From: Carposina sasakii
Taxonomy: Eukaryota > Arthropoda > Insecta > Lepidoptera > Carposinidae
Assembly: GCA_014607495.2 (NCBI GenBank)
Contig: CP053165.1
Coordinates: forward strand, 3,590,906-3,654,905
Length of the DNA stretch: 64,000 nucleotides
Direction: 5' to 3'
In this document: positions 1 through 10,354 of the stretch, one piece after another
Position numbering within the stretch: position 1 is the first letter of the stretch
Layout of the letters: each line of letters opens with the position of its first letter
Notes under the pieces: generated by a model
Told to the model about the DNA's origin: nothing
The model's database searches: none
What the model saw: only the letters and a program-made list of their open reading frames with translations
Made by a program: the position numbers and the translations under genes

Positions 1-276
1 AGCCTCGAAGTAACTCATGTTATGGTAACAGTAGTATTCCGGAACCTTATAGGCACTAGATTTGCTAGGGTCTACACCTGGTCCCACTGGTTGGGATGCT
101 GGCTGAATACACGCACTGGTCAAGCCTTGTACGTTGACCGACGACGAAGGAGAAGGCGGACTTGCCGGTGGAGAGGTCGAGCCCTGGCCTGAACTGGTGC
201 CTTCGGTATAGAACCTTGAATAAGCAGAAAAAGGAGATGTTTTTCCTTTTGTTACACACCTTATCATTTTAAGCAT
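1..276 (-). CDS. NDUFV3-like mitochondrial complex I subunit, 5' part (runs off window)
   Basis: An open frame starts at the ATG at 276-274 (a second in-frame ATG lies at 267-265) and stays open to the window edge, giving 92 residues. The first ~25 residues are rich in Lys, Arg, Ser and aromatics without acidic residues, as in a mitochondrial presequence. A Ser/Pro/Gly-rich linker follows, and the last visible stretch (YKVPEYYCYHNMSYFE) resembles the conserved C-terminal tail of NDUFV3, the 10 kDa accessory subunit of the NADH dehydrogenase flavoprotein arm; family members are about 110 residues, so roughly 20 are missing. The frame is much more GC-rich than its flanks, which supports coding. 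The family call comes from memory of the pattern only, and another small mitochondrial protein is possible. A retroposon copy lies only ~100 bp upstream of the start. Confidence 0.5.
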   Translation of the reverse strand, partial: MLKMIRCVTKGKTSPFSAYSRFYTEGTSSGQGSTSPPASPPSPSSSVNVQGLTSACIQPASQPVGPGVDPSKSSAYKVPEYYCYHNMSYFEA

Positions 277-377
277 ATTCAATTTTGAACTTTAATTTGT
301 TATACAATCAATACATAAGCAAATCTGTAGACTTTTGTTGGTTTTATTTTGACAAGGGATTTTCTGAAAATGTCATA

Positions 378-587
378 TTTTTTTTGTTTAGTTTATCCCG
401 AAGGAAAGGCAAGGGGAAATAAGCCCATACAGCCAATGTCTTTAGTAAATGATTTCTGGATTTATGTCGGGAAAATCCTCAAGAATGGCTGTAAAATTAG
501 TGAAGATAAAAATAATTGCAGAACCAACTTACATGAGTCCATCAAGAGATCGTATTCCGACTAAAGTTTTACTTAGCTTACCTGCAT
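378..587 (-). mobile_element. 5'-truncated copy of the ~410 bp poly(A) retroposon
   Basis: On the minus strand this matches the 3' half of the repeat units at 14216-14627 and 58161-59826: the run CTTACCTGC, the segment around ATCCTCAAGAA, and the tail TTCGGGATAAACTAAA followed by A's (seen here as a T run at 378-385). It is more diverged than the other copies. Nothing else is seen between 277 and 620. Confidence 0.75.
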
Positions 588-620
588 AATAATATAAAGG
601 TAGCAGGAGGTACTTGGAGG

Positions 621-690
621 CAGGGCCGGATTTACAAATTTGCCGCCAGTAGGCTATTCAATTTTTGCCGCCCCTACAGATTTTTTTTTT
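621..690 (+). mobile_element. Fragment of a hAT element terminus
   Basis: The stretch starting CAGGGCCGGATTTAC followed by TTGCCGCC motifs resembles the left end of the complete element at 62583-63811 (CAGTGGCGGATTTAC, then TTTGCCGCCC). No matching right end was found nearby, so this is a broken end. Confidence 0.55.
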
Positions 691-1186
691 TCTGCTTGTG
701 GCAACACTATGGTTGACAGCTGATCTAACCTTTTCTTGATAATTTTATTCGTATTAATTGTAAATATTGTATAAATACTGTTAAATATTTCATATTTAGG
801 TTTTATAAGTGCTTAGGAAGATAATAAGTAAAATATTTTGTGCTTTTATTGGTGCTAAAGTGTATAAATCCAATAATTTCGGTGCCGGTTAAATCTACCT
901 ACTGCTAGTGATAAAAGTGAAATTGTAAATCAAAATTTAAAACAAAACCTGTAAAACATATCTAGGTTTGATATATTTTACTGTCTATTTTTGTAATACA
1001 CAAACCTAATTTACTCCGTAAGTAATTGTACTTAGTCTGTGTATAATATTAATCAATTATTTTTTTTGTCTTATATCTTAGTTGACATACTTCTGGACGT
1101 TCTCTCTTTGTTTCTGCTCAGTCATACAGCTGCCTAAACCTTATAAAATTACCTTTTTTTGCCAATCAAATATAAACTAGTCAATA

Positions 1187-2788
1187 ATGACATCTGTGTT
1201 GACCCGCAAGACCAGTGCTCAACAGGACCAAAATAAACTCCAACTAACTTTACAGGAGTTAAAAGTGTCCAAGGAGCTATGTGATCAACTGCAGAGAGAA
1301 AGGGAGGACAATGAGAAAGAATTTATTCGTATATTAGATATTAACAAGAAAATTAAATCTGAAATGTCAATCTTAGACAACAAATATACAGATGCCATAG
1401 AGGAGCGAAACTGTCTACAGGCGATAATTGATAGGTTTGATGTACATAGTACAGAATATGAAGAAGCTCTTCAACAAATAAAATTGCAAAAATCTCAATT
1501 GCTTGCGGCTCATGATGAGATTTTAGAATTAAGAAAGGTCATACAAGATAGGCAAACTGCACAGACTGTTAGTCTTTATGAGGAGCTAGTATCTGACGCC
1601 CCTAACCTGGTAACTGCTGCAAGCCAATGTGCACCCAAGATCATCATAGATCTAACTTGTGATGAATCAATTAACAGCACAAATAATCATGATCATTCTT
1701 GCAGCAAGAACAAGGTTAAAAAATACTGTAAATTAAATAGATTTATTAAAAAGACTCAAAAAATAGTGGGTAAAAATAAATTTTTCATAAAAAATGTAAA
1801 ATATAATAGAGAAAGAATCAGTTTGCTTGATGAGATTGATTCTCTTTCAGCGGCATCAAGAAGCACAACAACTGAGTATGAGACCATTATTCACCAACTA
1901 CAGGAGGAATTAAGTAGTCTACAAGTCTCTTTAGACTACATTACCAACAAATATAATAGCTCACAAAATGAAATACGGGAGCACACTCTGGCAATGACGG
2001 AGTTGATTGATCTCTGTAATTATAATGAACAGAGGTTTGAATCACTTACAAGGTCCAGCACTTTGTCATGCTCATGCAATATACCTACACTGAATGTGCA
2101 GTCGGAGAGTGGTTCCGTTTTGTCTACACCGGTGAAAAACAGTCTCACACCAAGTAATAATAATAATGAAAACTATTGTATTTCCAATTCTGAGGACACT
2201 CGGTCTCAGCCTCAAATGGTGATATTCTCTGACAGCATAGGTAAGGGTTTGGGTCAGCTTATCAACCAATTTCAATGCCCATCAGGATCAGTATTAAACT
2301 ACTGCATGCCTGATGCTCCTTTAAACTACATATTAAACAAAATAAAATTGTATAAATTTTCCATAAATACAACTCTTGTACTACTGATTGGCAACAAGAA
2401 AGGTTTGAATTGTAGGGCAGATGTGGATAAATTGTATCAAGTTTTAAATAACATTAAAGTTCACAAAGTAATTTTGTTTACACTGCCCTACAGTAATGGT
2501 TGGCCACAGGCAGAAAATACTCATAGATATAGATTAAATAAATTGATGTCAACAGTGGCATACTATTGTCCAAATATTACATTACTGGACATCAATTTAT
2601 CAATGAAATGTTCATACATGAGTAAACATAAATATTGTTTATCTAATTATAATTTAAGACAGGTAGCAAATATGCTACATAATCGCATGTCTATTCCAGC
2701 CATAAATTTGGCTCCTCTAAATAGTTTTTTATCTTCTCAATATGTTGGGAAAAATATTATCACTTTGGATTCTAATCCGAAAAACTAA
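1187..2788 (+). CDS. LINE ORF1: coiled-coil protein with SGNH-hydrolase-like domain
   Basis: The 533-residue product opens with a long heptad-rich, charged coiled-coil region (about residues 10-125), has a second coiled coil around 220-270, and ends in a compact domain from about residue 343. That domain begins with a VIFSDSIGKGLG block resembling block I (GDS) of SGNH/GDSL hydrolases, as in the esterase domain of many CR1-group ORF1 proteins. ORF1 proteins of this kind bind element RNA and chaperone it; the esterase domain is thought to aid membrane or RNP association. It lies 71 bp upstream of ORF2 in the same orientation. The reading frame is intact, unlike ORF2. Assignment as ORF1 rests on this arrangement as well as on the domain. 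Confidence 0.75.
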   Translation: MTSVLTRKTSAQQDQNKLQLTLQELKVSKELCDQLQREREDNEKEFIRILDINKKIKSEMSILDNKYTDAIEERNCLQAIIDRFDVHSTEYEEALQQIKLQKSQLLAAHDEILELRKVIQDRQTAQTVSLYEELVSDAPNLVTAASQCAPKIIIDLTCDESINSTNNHDHSCSKNKVKKYCKLNRFIKKTQKIVGKNKFFIKNVKYNRERISLLDEIDSLSAASRSTTTEYETIIHQLQEELSSLQVSLDYITNKYNSSQNEIREHTLAMTELIDLCNYNEQRFESLTRSSTLSCSCNIPTLNVQSESGSVLSTPVKNSLTPSNNNNENYCISNSEDTRSQPQMVIFSDSIGKGLGQLINQFQCPSGSVLNYCMPDAPLNYILNKIKLYKFSINTTLVLLIGNKKGLNCRADVDKLYQVLNNIKVHKVILFTLPYSNGWPQAENTHRYRLNKLMSTVAYYCPNITLLDINLSMKCSYMSKHKYCLSNYNLRQVANMLHNRMSIPAINLAPLNSFLSSQYVGKNIITLDSNPKN

Positions 2789-2859
2789 CCATTAAGACAA
2801 CAGAGGTCAGCTCTTGCAAAAATAATATTGCAGACAATAAATGTAAAAGTAAACTAAAT

Positions 2860-3900
2860 ATGAATATTGTACACCAAAATATTCAAGGCTTGCCATTAAA
2901 GGAGCTAGAAGTTGAGTTGTTCATGACTTGTTATGACATTGACATTTTTTGTATTACTGAACACTGGTTACAGGATCATCAACTCATGTTCAACTTCAAT
3001 AACCACCACATAGTAAGCTCCTATAATAGGGTTAACTTCATAAGAGGAGGCTCTTTAATATTAGTAAACAAAAACCTTAAATGTAAGGAAAGAAAAGACA
3101 TTGTGAGTCTCTCAGTTGAAAGAGAAACCGAACTAGCTTGTGTTGAGGTTGAACAATTCATAGTTGTTAGTGTATACAGCCCCCCATGTGCTAATTATGA
3201 CCGCTTTTCGATTACAATGGAGGAAGTTTTATCTAAAGTCATAAATTCTGGCAAAGAAATTATCATATGCGGAGACTTCAATACGGACATATTAGTAGGG
3301 TCTTCTGCCAGCTTGAGATTTTTAAATTTATTTCAATCTTTTAACTTATGTAATTTGTTTTGTGAACCAACAAGAATTACGGACACTACTGCTACATGTT
3401 TAGATAATATTTTTACAAATATAAAACCCGAATACAGTAAATTAATAGACAATTTTGACTCAGATCACAGGGGACAGTTAGCCTCTTTTCCAGTCAAGTC
3501 ACATAAGGTAACAAAACAAAAGATAACTTATGTGCCAATTACATCTAATCGAATGGAATCATTTAGGGGCAAGGTTACGGGAAGATTACAAGACTTACAC
3601 TACAATGAAAATCCCAACATATTGTATAGCTCGATATTTAGTCTCATATTAACTGAGTTTAATAAAGTATTTTTAACAAAATCTATTACTATAAGTAATC
3701 GTTTAGTTTTTAGCGAGTGGGCCACACCTGGCATATATAAGAGCAGAGAACGTTTATATAATCTTTATAGCGAAAAAACGTTTAACCACAGCTCAGCCTT
3801 CAAGGAGTATGTCAAACAGTATTCTAAGTTATTTAAACGTGTTTGTAACAACGCAAAATCAAATTTTGTAAAAAATAAAATTAAACAATCTACCAATAAG
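2860..3900 (+). pseudogene. LINE ORF2, N-terminal part: AP-type endonuclease
   Basis: The frame starts NIVHQNIQGL and shows the order of apurinic-like endonuclease motifs: Q-N (metal binding), ITEHWL (E), VYSPP, ICGDFNTD (GDFN) and SDHRG (SDH). This domain nicks target DNA to start target-primed reverse transcription. At 3900 the frame is cut by the T-run of an inserted element; the true continuation starts again after the duplicated target sequence near 5010. The product would then join to the reverse transcriptase pieces, which are themselves deleted, so ORF2 is not functional. Confidence 0.85.
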
Positions 3901-5000
3901 ATTTTTTTTTTTTTTTTTTAATAATAATTCTCATCGATATTTATTTTTCGATGTTTCTTTCTTAATTTTTTGTTCTTTTTTTTCTTGTCATTACATAGTG
4001 TTTTTTTTTTTTTTTTACGTTTTTGCCATTCTGTTGTTTCGTCTAGTCACTATTGTCGCTATATACACTGCGTATTTTAGAAAGATGTTTCTGGTTTCGT
4101 CATCCATCATAATCGCTGCGTAATTTCCGCGTGTTAGTGCCTTCTTCATAGATGCTTCACAATCGAATCTCTGTCTTCCGAACTGGGGGCACTCTTCGAG
4201 GAGATGGTAAACGTTCTCTGGGGTTGGGCCGCATATGCATTTATCGCTATCTTTCAATTTGAATCGATGCAGGTATTCCGAGAATCCCCCATGACCGGTA
4301 AGTATTTGCGTCGTTATGTTGTTCATTTCCATTTTCCCCAATATTTTGTGAGCTGATCTGATGTCTGGAAAGAAACTCTTTGTTGTAGCTCCCTTGGTGT
4401 TTTCAGTGTATCGTTGTTGCCATAATGATATTGTGGTTGCTCTGATATTTTTCTTTAAAAAGGACAGTGGAACATTATCATAAACTGGTGCCGTTTTCGA
4501 TTTCAGAGCCGCCCTCTTTGCCAGTTCATCCGCTCGCTCATTTCCTTCTAACCCAACGTGAGCCTTGATCCAGAATAGTTCTATTTGTCCGTTTCTCTTT
4601 GTAATGTCTTTGTAAATTTGTCTTATTTCGTGGACCAGGGGGTGCGTGTTACAGGGATCTTCTAGACATTGGAGGGAGGACCTCGAGTCGCTTATGATAT
4701 TGCCTTTTTTGTTTTTACTTTTGCTGATCATTTGTACTGCTCTTCTCACTGCTACAAGTTCCGCCTGGAAGACGGTACAGTAATCTGCCAATTTTTGTGT
4801 AGAGTACCGCTTTTCTATTCCGTTCTCCCACCAGGATATTCCGGCTCCCACTTTTCCTTCTATCTTGCTCCCGTCGGTATAGATTTGTGGCCAGTCATTT
4901 TTTATGTTGCTGATGTCCTCGACGGTTTCTAAGTGTTGATAGGAAAGGGGGTGTCTCTTCGATGGATGGGGGAGGCTGAAAACGAATAAGATTAAAACCA
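3901..5000 (-). mobile_element. 5'-truncated LINE with RNase H domain (I/R1-like), inserted in LINE ORF2
   Basis: On the minus strand it ends in a poly(A) tail (T-run from 3902). It is flanked by the 14-bp target duplication CTACCAATAAGATT (ending about 3904 on the left; 5001-5014 on the right). At the 5' junction the target stretch AATAAGATTAAAACCA appears an extra time at 4985-5000, as if template slipping occurred at the end of synthesis. Only the 3' part of the element is present. Confidence 0.85.
4015..4983 (-). pseudogene. RNase H and C-terminal region of an I/R1-like LINE ORF2
   Basis: The minus-strand frame shows a complete type I RNase H: IYTDGSK (first Asp), a conserved Glu in FQAELVAV, ISDSRSSL (Asp) and the WIKAHVGLEGNERADELA block (His, Asp). 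A C-rich module follows (CICG...HLLEEC), typical of the C-terminus of R1/I-type ORF2 proteins. The reverse transcriptase and endonuclease are missing because of 5' truncation. The apparent ORF runs on to 5103, but beyond about 4983 it is antisense to the host LINE and is not part of this element. Confidence 0.85.
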
Positions 5001-5005
5001 CTACC

Positions 5006-5502
5006 AATAAGATTAAAACCACTTGGAATATAATTAACAGTGAGACCGGAAGAAATGCCGTTCGAGATTCCAGCTTTAGCTTAGTGATTGATGGAGTTAA
5101 CATAAAATCTCACTCTGAGGTAGCCGCAGCTTTCCAAAACTTCTTTGACAGTATACCTCATTCAGCAACAAAAGACCTTAACTCGTCCCCTGAGGTCGCT
5201 GCATCTTTGCTCAAAAACAGTGTAACAGCGTGTGAGAGGGATTTTGCATTTTCCTATGTTAACTACAAAGATATAATTAAAACTTTTAAATCCATCTACT
5301 CCAAAAAAACCGCTGACCTATTTTAGAACAATTGTCCAGGCACTTCGATAATAACAACATTTTTAGCAATAAGCAGTATGGCTTCACCAAGGGGCGGTCT
5401 ACTATCGACGCGGGAGTTGAGTTGTTAAGACACATTGTCGACGCTTGGGAGTATTTATATAAATGATTTGCCATACTTTGTAGGTAATGAACATGAAATA
5501 GT
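5006..5502 (+). pseudogene. LINE ORF2, partial reverse transcriptase with two internal deletions
   Basis: After the inserted element the ORF2 frame resumes (residues SHSEVAAAFQNFF). At about 5318 the frame breaks and jumps to a later part of the reverse transcriptase (QYGFTKGRST, block 2). At about 5454 it jumps again to INDLPYF. The stretches lost between these points would hold the first catalytic Asp block and the PQGS block. The segment ends at the 4-bp duplication beside the gypsy element. Confidence 0.8.
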
Positions 5503-5506
5503 ATTG

Positions 5507-5799
5507 TATAACGACTTGTATAAAATGATTAAGATAATAATTGACTTGATAACTTTAATCTTTACTTAAACACAAAACAATAATTATAATACTTTTTCAA
5601 ACATAGTAATTTAATTTTACCCTTACAAAATAATAAATTAAAATACAGTTTTATTCCATTCGAAAAGTAACCCGAGCTTCTCCTCTGCACAGGCTTATAT
5701 ATCCCATCCCCTCTCCTCTCCTCTACTCTCCTCTAACCAATCAGCGCTCCTCACCACACCACTCCCGAGTCAGTACACCTCCTCTCCACTTCCGTTACA
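5507..5799 (-). repeat. 3' LTR of the gypsy element
   Basis: Read on the minus strand the LTR starts TGTAACGG and ends GTTATA. It carries an ATTGGTT (inverted CCAAT) box near 5735, a TATA-like ATATATAAG near 5696-5703 and a polyadenylation signal AATAAA near 5650, so promoter and terminator functions are visible. Confidence 0.93.
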
Positions 5800-5845
5800 G
5801 TCGGCCATCCTAGAACAATTGCACCGCAATTGGTGCAGCAGTGTA

Positions 5846-8800
5846 TTAGCTCTCTAACAAATCTATAAGATCATCACGGGTAACTACTTCATCATCACTA
5901 CTAGTTTCACTACAAGAAGGAGCACTACGGTATGGGCGCAATGCATCAGCTGGGACAACGCCAGTAAATTTCTTATAACCTCTCATTCCCCTGACACTAC
6001 GGATCTCATAACGGCCATGTGGTAACACTTTAAAAATAATGTATGGACCAGAATATAGAACTTGTAGTTTGGAATTAACATTTTTAACCTCGCTACCAGT
6101 AGGTGATTGCTTCCAGAGTACTAAATCCCCTTTGCTAAACCTTTTCTCAGGTTTATGCCGCTGATCATATTGTTGCTTCATAATCTTAGCCCTATGCTCT
6201 AACCTTTTAGACGCAGCCGCACGTTTATCCTGAACAGATGTAGATTCACTGTCTGGAGCTAACAGGTTAGGTAACAATTTGCCTTTTTGAGTGAACATTA
6301 GTTCATAAGGTTGAAAACCCGTGCTTTCATTGACCGAATTATTTAATCCCCAGACTATTTCAGGTAGACAGTCTGTCCACATATTTGGATCCGTAGCCCT
6401 AGTACGCATAGCATTAAGTAACGTCCGATTATATCGTTCTACCTGACCATTTGCTCGAGGACACGCTATGGCATTTAAGGTATGGTGAAACTGACGTTTA
6501 TGAGAGAACTCTTTAAATATCCTACTAGTAAATGCGAGATTACGGTCAGATATCACCCTACTAGGATAGCCAAACATACTAAAAATGTCTTCAAGAACTG
6601 TTACTGTTTCAATAGAACTAAGAGTTCTCGTAGGACGAGCCCACACAAATTTAGAAAAAGAATCTACAATTACGAGAATATATTGATATCCTTTTTTTGT
6701 TTTAGAAAACGGTCCTAAATGATCTATATGCATGGTATGCATTGTCTTGTCCGGTTTTGGAATAGGGTGCAACTCACCTGATTTCTTCCCATGATCGCCC
6801 TTCCCATATGCGCACTCTAAACAACACATAATGTACTTTTTTATGAAACGAGTCATCTTAGGGAACCAATAATCAGCTTTAATCAATTCTTCGCATTTCT
6901 TGTAACCTACATGCCCTATTTGATCGTGAAACTTTTGCATAAACTTAAAACGTGCAAATGACGGCACCACTAGACGATCACCATTTAAAGTTTTCCTATA
7001 CAACCTGTCATTATTTATTTTATAATTATTTGTTATGTCACTACCCGCATTACCATCCGTCAACTGTTTTATAATTTGATTTAACTTATCATCTTGCATT
7101 TGCATAGTTAAATACCAATCTTCATTAGAAATAGGAATAACATTTACATTTTGTAAATTTGGAAAACAGGTCATAGTAGTGTTAGGGCTGTCACCGGTTT
7201 TTACGCATTCGGCATGAGAAAAATTCGATGCATATATAGGATTACGACTCAAGGCATCGACATGCTTCATGTTAATCCCCGGCCTATATTCAACAGAGAT
7301 GTCGAATTCTTGAATCGTCAGCCACCATCGGGCTATTCTGGGTATTATGTCCCTTTTAACTAATGTATGCCGTACTGCGGAACAATCGGTGACCACTTTA
7401 ATAGGCTTTCCATACACATAAACACGAAAATGTTTTAAAGATTCTACTACCGCCAAAGTTTCAAGTTCATAACTGTGGTAATTAGCTTCTTCACGAGTAG
7501 TTACTCTGCTAAAATAGAACACGGGTTTCAATTCGCTATTAGTTTGAATTTGGAGCAAAATACCCGCGAGTCCATTTTTACACGCATCTGTATGGATTTC
7601 ACATTGTAATTTTGTATCAAACAAAGCAAGTACAGGGCGGGAACATAACTTAGACTTAAGATTTTGAAAACTTTGTGTTTGTTTATCTCCCCAAGACCAA
7701 CTAGAACTTTTCTTTGTCAAATCTGTTAGAGGCTTAGCTAGTAACGCGAACTGATAAATATATTTTCTAAAATAACTACATAAACCTAAAAATTGACGAA
7801 GTTCATGCAAATTTCTAGGTGGGGGAAACTTTTCAACAGCTTCAATTTTACGGTTACCTGGCTTAATCCCTTCCGAACTAATCTCGTGACCTAAGAATGA
7901 CACTTCAGACTGCAAAAATGAGCACTTTTTTATATTAAGTTTTAAATCGGCTTTTCTTAACTGCACAAAGACTTTCTCAAGCAACACGAGTCCCTCGTTA
8001 GCGTCGACAGTCGCTAAAAGTAGGTCATCCATAAACGCAATTATGTCATTACTACCTACAAGTTTAATAAGTTTTTGCATTATACGCATAAATACTGACG
8101 GTGAATTTGCCAGACCAAATGGAACCTTTAAATACTCAAAATGTCCATCTGGTGTAATAAATGCGGTTTTGTCGACCGAGTCAGACTTTATGCTAACATG
8201 ATGATAACCTGAATATAAATCTAAGTTTGTAAAGAACTTTTTTCCCGATAACCGCGATAGTTCATCATCGATATGGGGCAAAGGAAAGCGCTCTTTGATT
8301 GTAATCGCATTTAAATCTCGGTAATCAACACATAAGCGGTATTCGCCATTACTTTTACGAACTAAGATAATTGGAGAAGCGTATTCGGATGAGGATTCCC
8401 GTATGATATTTCCATCTAACAATTCCTGAACTTTTCTGGATACAATGTCTCTCTCGGCATGTGCTAATCTATAAGGTTTCCTATTTATTGGTTTATCGGT
8501 TGTAAGATTTATTTGCATTTGACCTAAATTAGTAATACCTATTTCTTTAGTAGATTTGGCAAAACAATCTGCATAAGAAGTTAATAACTCAATCAGCTTA
8601 ATTTTAACGTCACTATTAACTGGACCTGTATTTATCAGCTCTAAACTAACCCCACCAATCTCCTCAAGAATCTCACACTCTCCTCTCTTCAAAGATAAAA
8701 CTTTTGAACTCACCTCAGTCTCTACTTCACACCGCTCAGCCCTGGTAATGACATCCCCCTTTTTCCATTTCACTGGCTCCTCTCCCATGTTGCAAACTCG

Positions 8801-10330
8801 TAGATAACCGCCATCCTTACTGAGAACTGCGCTGGCAATTGCATAGCTCACTCTACCCATACTATACTGTCTAGGTTTAGTACAGTAGTCGCCAGATGGT
8901 GCATCATCTAAAACCACCTTAACCAAACTATCTCCTACTAGGGCGTCAGTGTCCTCTGCAGCTTTAACTCTGAAACGTATCACTTCATTAACGCTGTCTA
9001 TACATGTTATATCATTAGCCATTACCTGTTTTAATTCAGATGTATTATTACAAACAATTAAGGAGATATTCTCATTGTTTATAACCGGTTGACCAATAAT
9101 CAAGACAACGCTTCCCATATCTGCATTCGTGATTACTGCTGTGGTATGCATCACGACACTGTCGACCTCAAGTTTGAAAGAAACTTCCCCAGCAGCTTTT
9201 ACAGAACCTCCTGCAAATCCTTTCAGAGTAACATTCGATGGGTGAACTTGCAACTTCATTGCATCTGCTGCGTTCTTTGCCATTACATTCAGTTCACTGC
9301 CCGTATCCACATATGCCTTCACAAAAGTACCATCAACCCGAGCTGTCTTATTATAGATGTTATTTAAGTTGGACAGAATCTGTACCTTTTTCTCCAGGGT
9401 TGCTGCATTAATTTCGATGGAATTGCAACTAGTTGCAACATGGCCCAACTTACCACATCTATAACACTTGCGTTTATCTGGTAACGTGCAGTTCGGGGCC
9501 ACATGCCCACTTTGGTTGCACCGAAAACAAACTGGTGGCTTCCGCGCGTTATTTTCCTTAACTGCCTGGCCACTCGATGTATCCGACGTCCGATGCAATG
9601 GTTTAATTAATACATGCGAGGCTTTACCTGATATCGCAGTTTGATAGTTATCGAATGCCGACAAGAAACCTTCGTAAAGTTCATCCGGACACGTGCACTG
9701 GAACGCCTGTGCATTTGCCTGCAGTTCTTGTGGCAGCCCTCGAATAATGCATGAAACTGCTGCCTGATCGCTAAGTTGACATCTATAACACATTGCTAAT
9801 TTCTCCTGAAAGTACTTAGTCATCGATTCATTACTTAGCTTCTTCCTATTCATTAATTCATCTAATAATGTAGCATAATCATGGAACCGTGGGAAAGCTT
9901 TAATTAACATTGATTTCCATTCCTCCCAGGTGTGATCGTAACAATCTAATCTATTGAACCAAACACGTGCTTGACCTTGTAACTTTGATTGTAGGTTAAA
10001 GGATTTTAGTTCGTCACTCCATTGATAAATATCACCTAGCTGTTCGATTTTATTGATCCATCCCTTAACATTTATATCTTTATTTTCTGGGTCAAAATCC
10101 GGTATTAATCTCTCAGTTTTTAGTAATTTCTGCGATTTTTGACTGGATACTAAATTATGCACTACCTCTCTAACTGTACTTTCTACCTTTTTATCAATTA
10201 ATGATTTTAGTGCTTCGCTACGAGTATTATATTCATCGGTATCTTGATCATATTCGCTTACCTCCAATCGAGGACATCTTTTTCGTTTTTCCTTCACTTG
10301 GTTGTTAACTGAACTACGCATCCGCTTCAT
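5846..10330 (-). CDS. Gypsy Gag-Pol polyprotein (intact)
   Basis: A single 1494-residue frame holds, in order, a retrotransposon Gag region (about 60-240), two CCHC zinc knuckles (CFRCNQSGHVAPNC and CYRCGKLGHVATSC, about 268-305), an aspartic protease (VDTGSELN, about 340), reverse transcriptase (LCVDYRDLNA, then FMDD near 768), RNase H (HTDACKNGLAG, about 908), an integrase zinc-binding region with H-H-C-C spacing (about 1140-1180) and an integrase core (D in HIDHLGP, D in ISDRNLAF, E in NGQVERYN). The usual YxDD box is FMDD here, a known variant. Gag and Pol are fused in one frame with no frameshift. There are no stops and no missing catalytic residues by eye. The element has no envelope gene. 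Confidence 0.95.
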   Translation of the reverse strand: MKRMRSSVNNQVKEKRKRCPRLEVSEYDQDTDEYNTRSEALKSLIDKKVESTVREVVHNLVSSQKSQKLLKTERLIPDFDPENKDINVKGWINKIEQLGDIYQWSDELKSFNLQSKLQGQARVWFNRLDCYDHTWEEWKSMLIKAFPRFHDYATLLDELMNRKKLSNESMTKYFQEKLAMCYRCQLSDQAAVSCIIRGLPQELQANAQAFQCTCPDELYEGFLSAFDNYQTAISGKASHVLIKPLHRTSDTSSGQAVKENNARKPPVCFRCNQSGHVAPNCTLPDKRKCYRCGKLGHVATSCNSIEINAATLEKKVQILSNLNNIYNKTARVDGTFVKAYVDTGSELNVMAKNAADAMKLQVHPSNVTLKGFAGGSVKAAGEVSFKLEVDSVVMHTTAVITNADMGSVVLIIGQPVINNENISLIVCNNTSELKQVMANDITCIDSVNEVIRFRVKAAEDTDALVGDSLVKVVLDDAPSGDYCTKPRQYSMGRVSYAIASAVLSKDGGYLRVCNMGEEPVKWKKGDVITRAERCEVETEVSSKVLSLKRGECEILEEIGGVSLELINTGPVNSDVKIKLIELLTSYADCFAKSTKEIGITNLGQMQINLTTDKPINRKPYRLAHAERDIVSRKVQELLDGNIIRESSSEYASPIILVRKSNGEYRLCVDYRDLNAITIKERFPLPHIDDELSRLSGKKFFTNLDLYSGYHHVSIKSDSVDKTAFITPDGHFEYLKVPFGLANSPSVFMRIMQKLIKLVGSNDIIAFMDDLLLATVDANEGLVLLEKVFVQLRKADLKLNIKKCSFLQSEVSFLGHEISSEGIKPGNRKIEAVEKFPPPRNLHELRQFLGLCSYFRKYIYQFALLAKPLTDLTKKSSSWSWGDKQTQSFQNLKSKLCSRPVLALFDTKLQCEIHTDACKNGLAGILLQIQTNSELKPVFYFSRVTTREEANYHSYELETLAVVESLKHFRVYVYGKPIKVVTDCSAVRHTLVKRDIIPRIARWWLTIQEFDISVEYRPGINMKHVDALSRNPIYASNFSHAECVKTGDSPNTTMTCFPNLQNVNVIPISNEDWYLTMQMQDDKLNQIIKQLTDGNAGSDITNNYKINNDRLYRKTLNGDRLVVPSFARFKFMQKFHDQIGHVGYKKCEELIKADYWFPKMTRFIKKYIMCCLECAYGKGDHGKKSGELHPIPKPDKTMHTMHIDHLGPFSKTKKGYQYILVIVDSFSKFVWARPTRTLSSIETVTVLEDIFSMFGYPSRVISDRNLAFTSRIFKEFSHKRQFHHTLNAIACPRANGQVERYNRTLLNAMRTRATDPNMWTDCLPEIVWGLNNSVNESTGFQPYELMFTQKGKLLPNLLAPDSESTSVQDKRAAASKRLEHRAKIMKQQYDQRHKPEKRFSKGDLVLWKQSPTGSEVKNVNSKLQVLYSGPYIIFKVLPHGRYEIRSVRGMRGYKKFTGVVPADALRPYRSAPSCSETSSDDEVVTRDDLIDLLES

Positions 10331-10354
10331 TTTTGTTCAGATCGCACTTCTGAT

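Noticed and set aside
5846..10330. An envelope gene (errantivirus-like) in the gypsy element
   Set aside because: The Gag-Pol stop lies 47 bp from the 3' LTR; there is no room for an env ORF.
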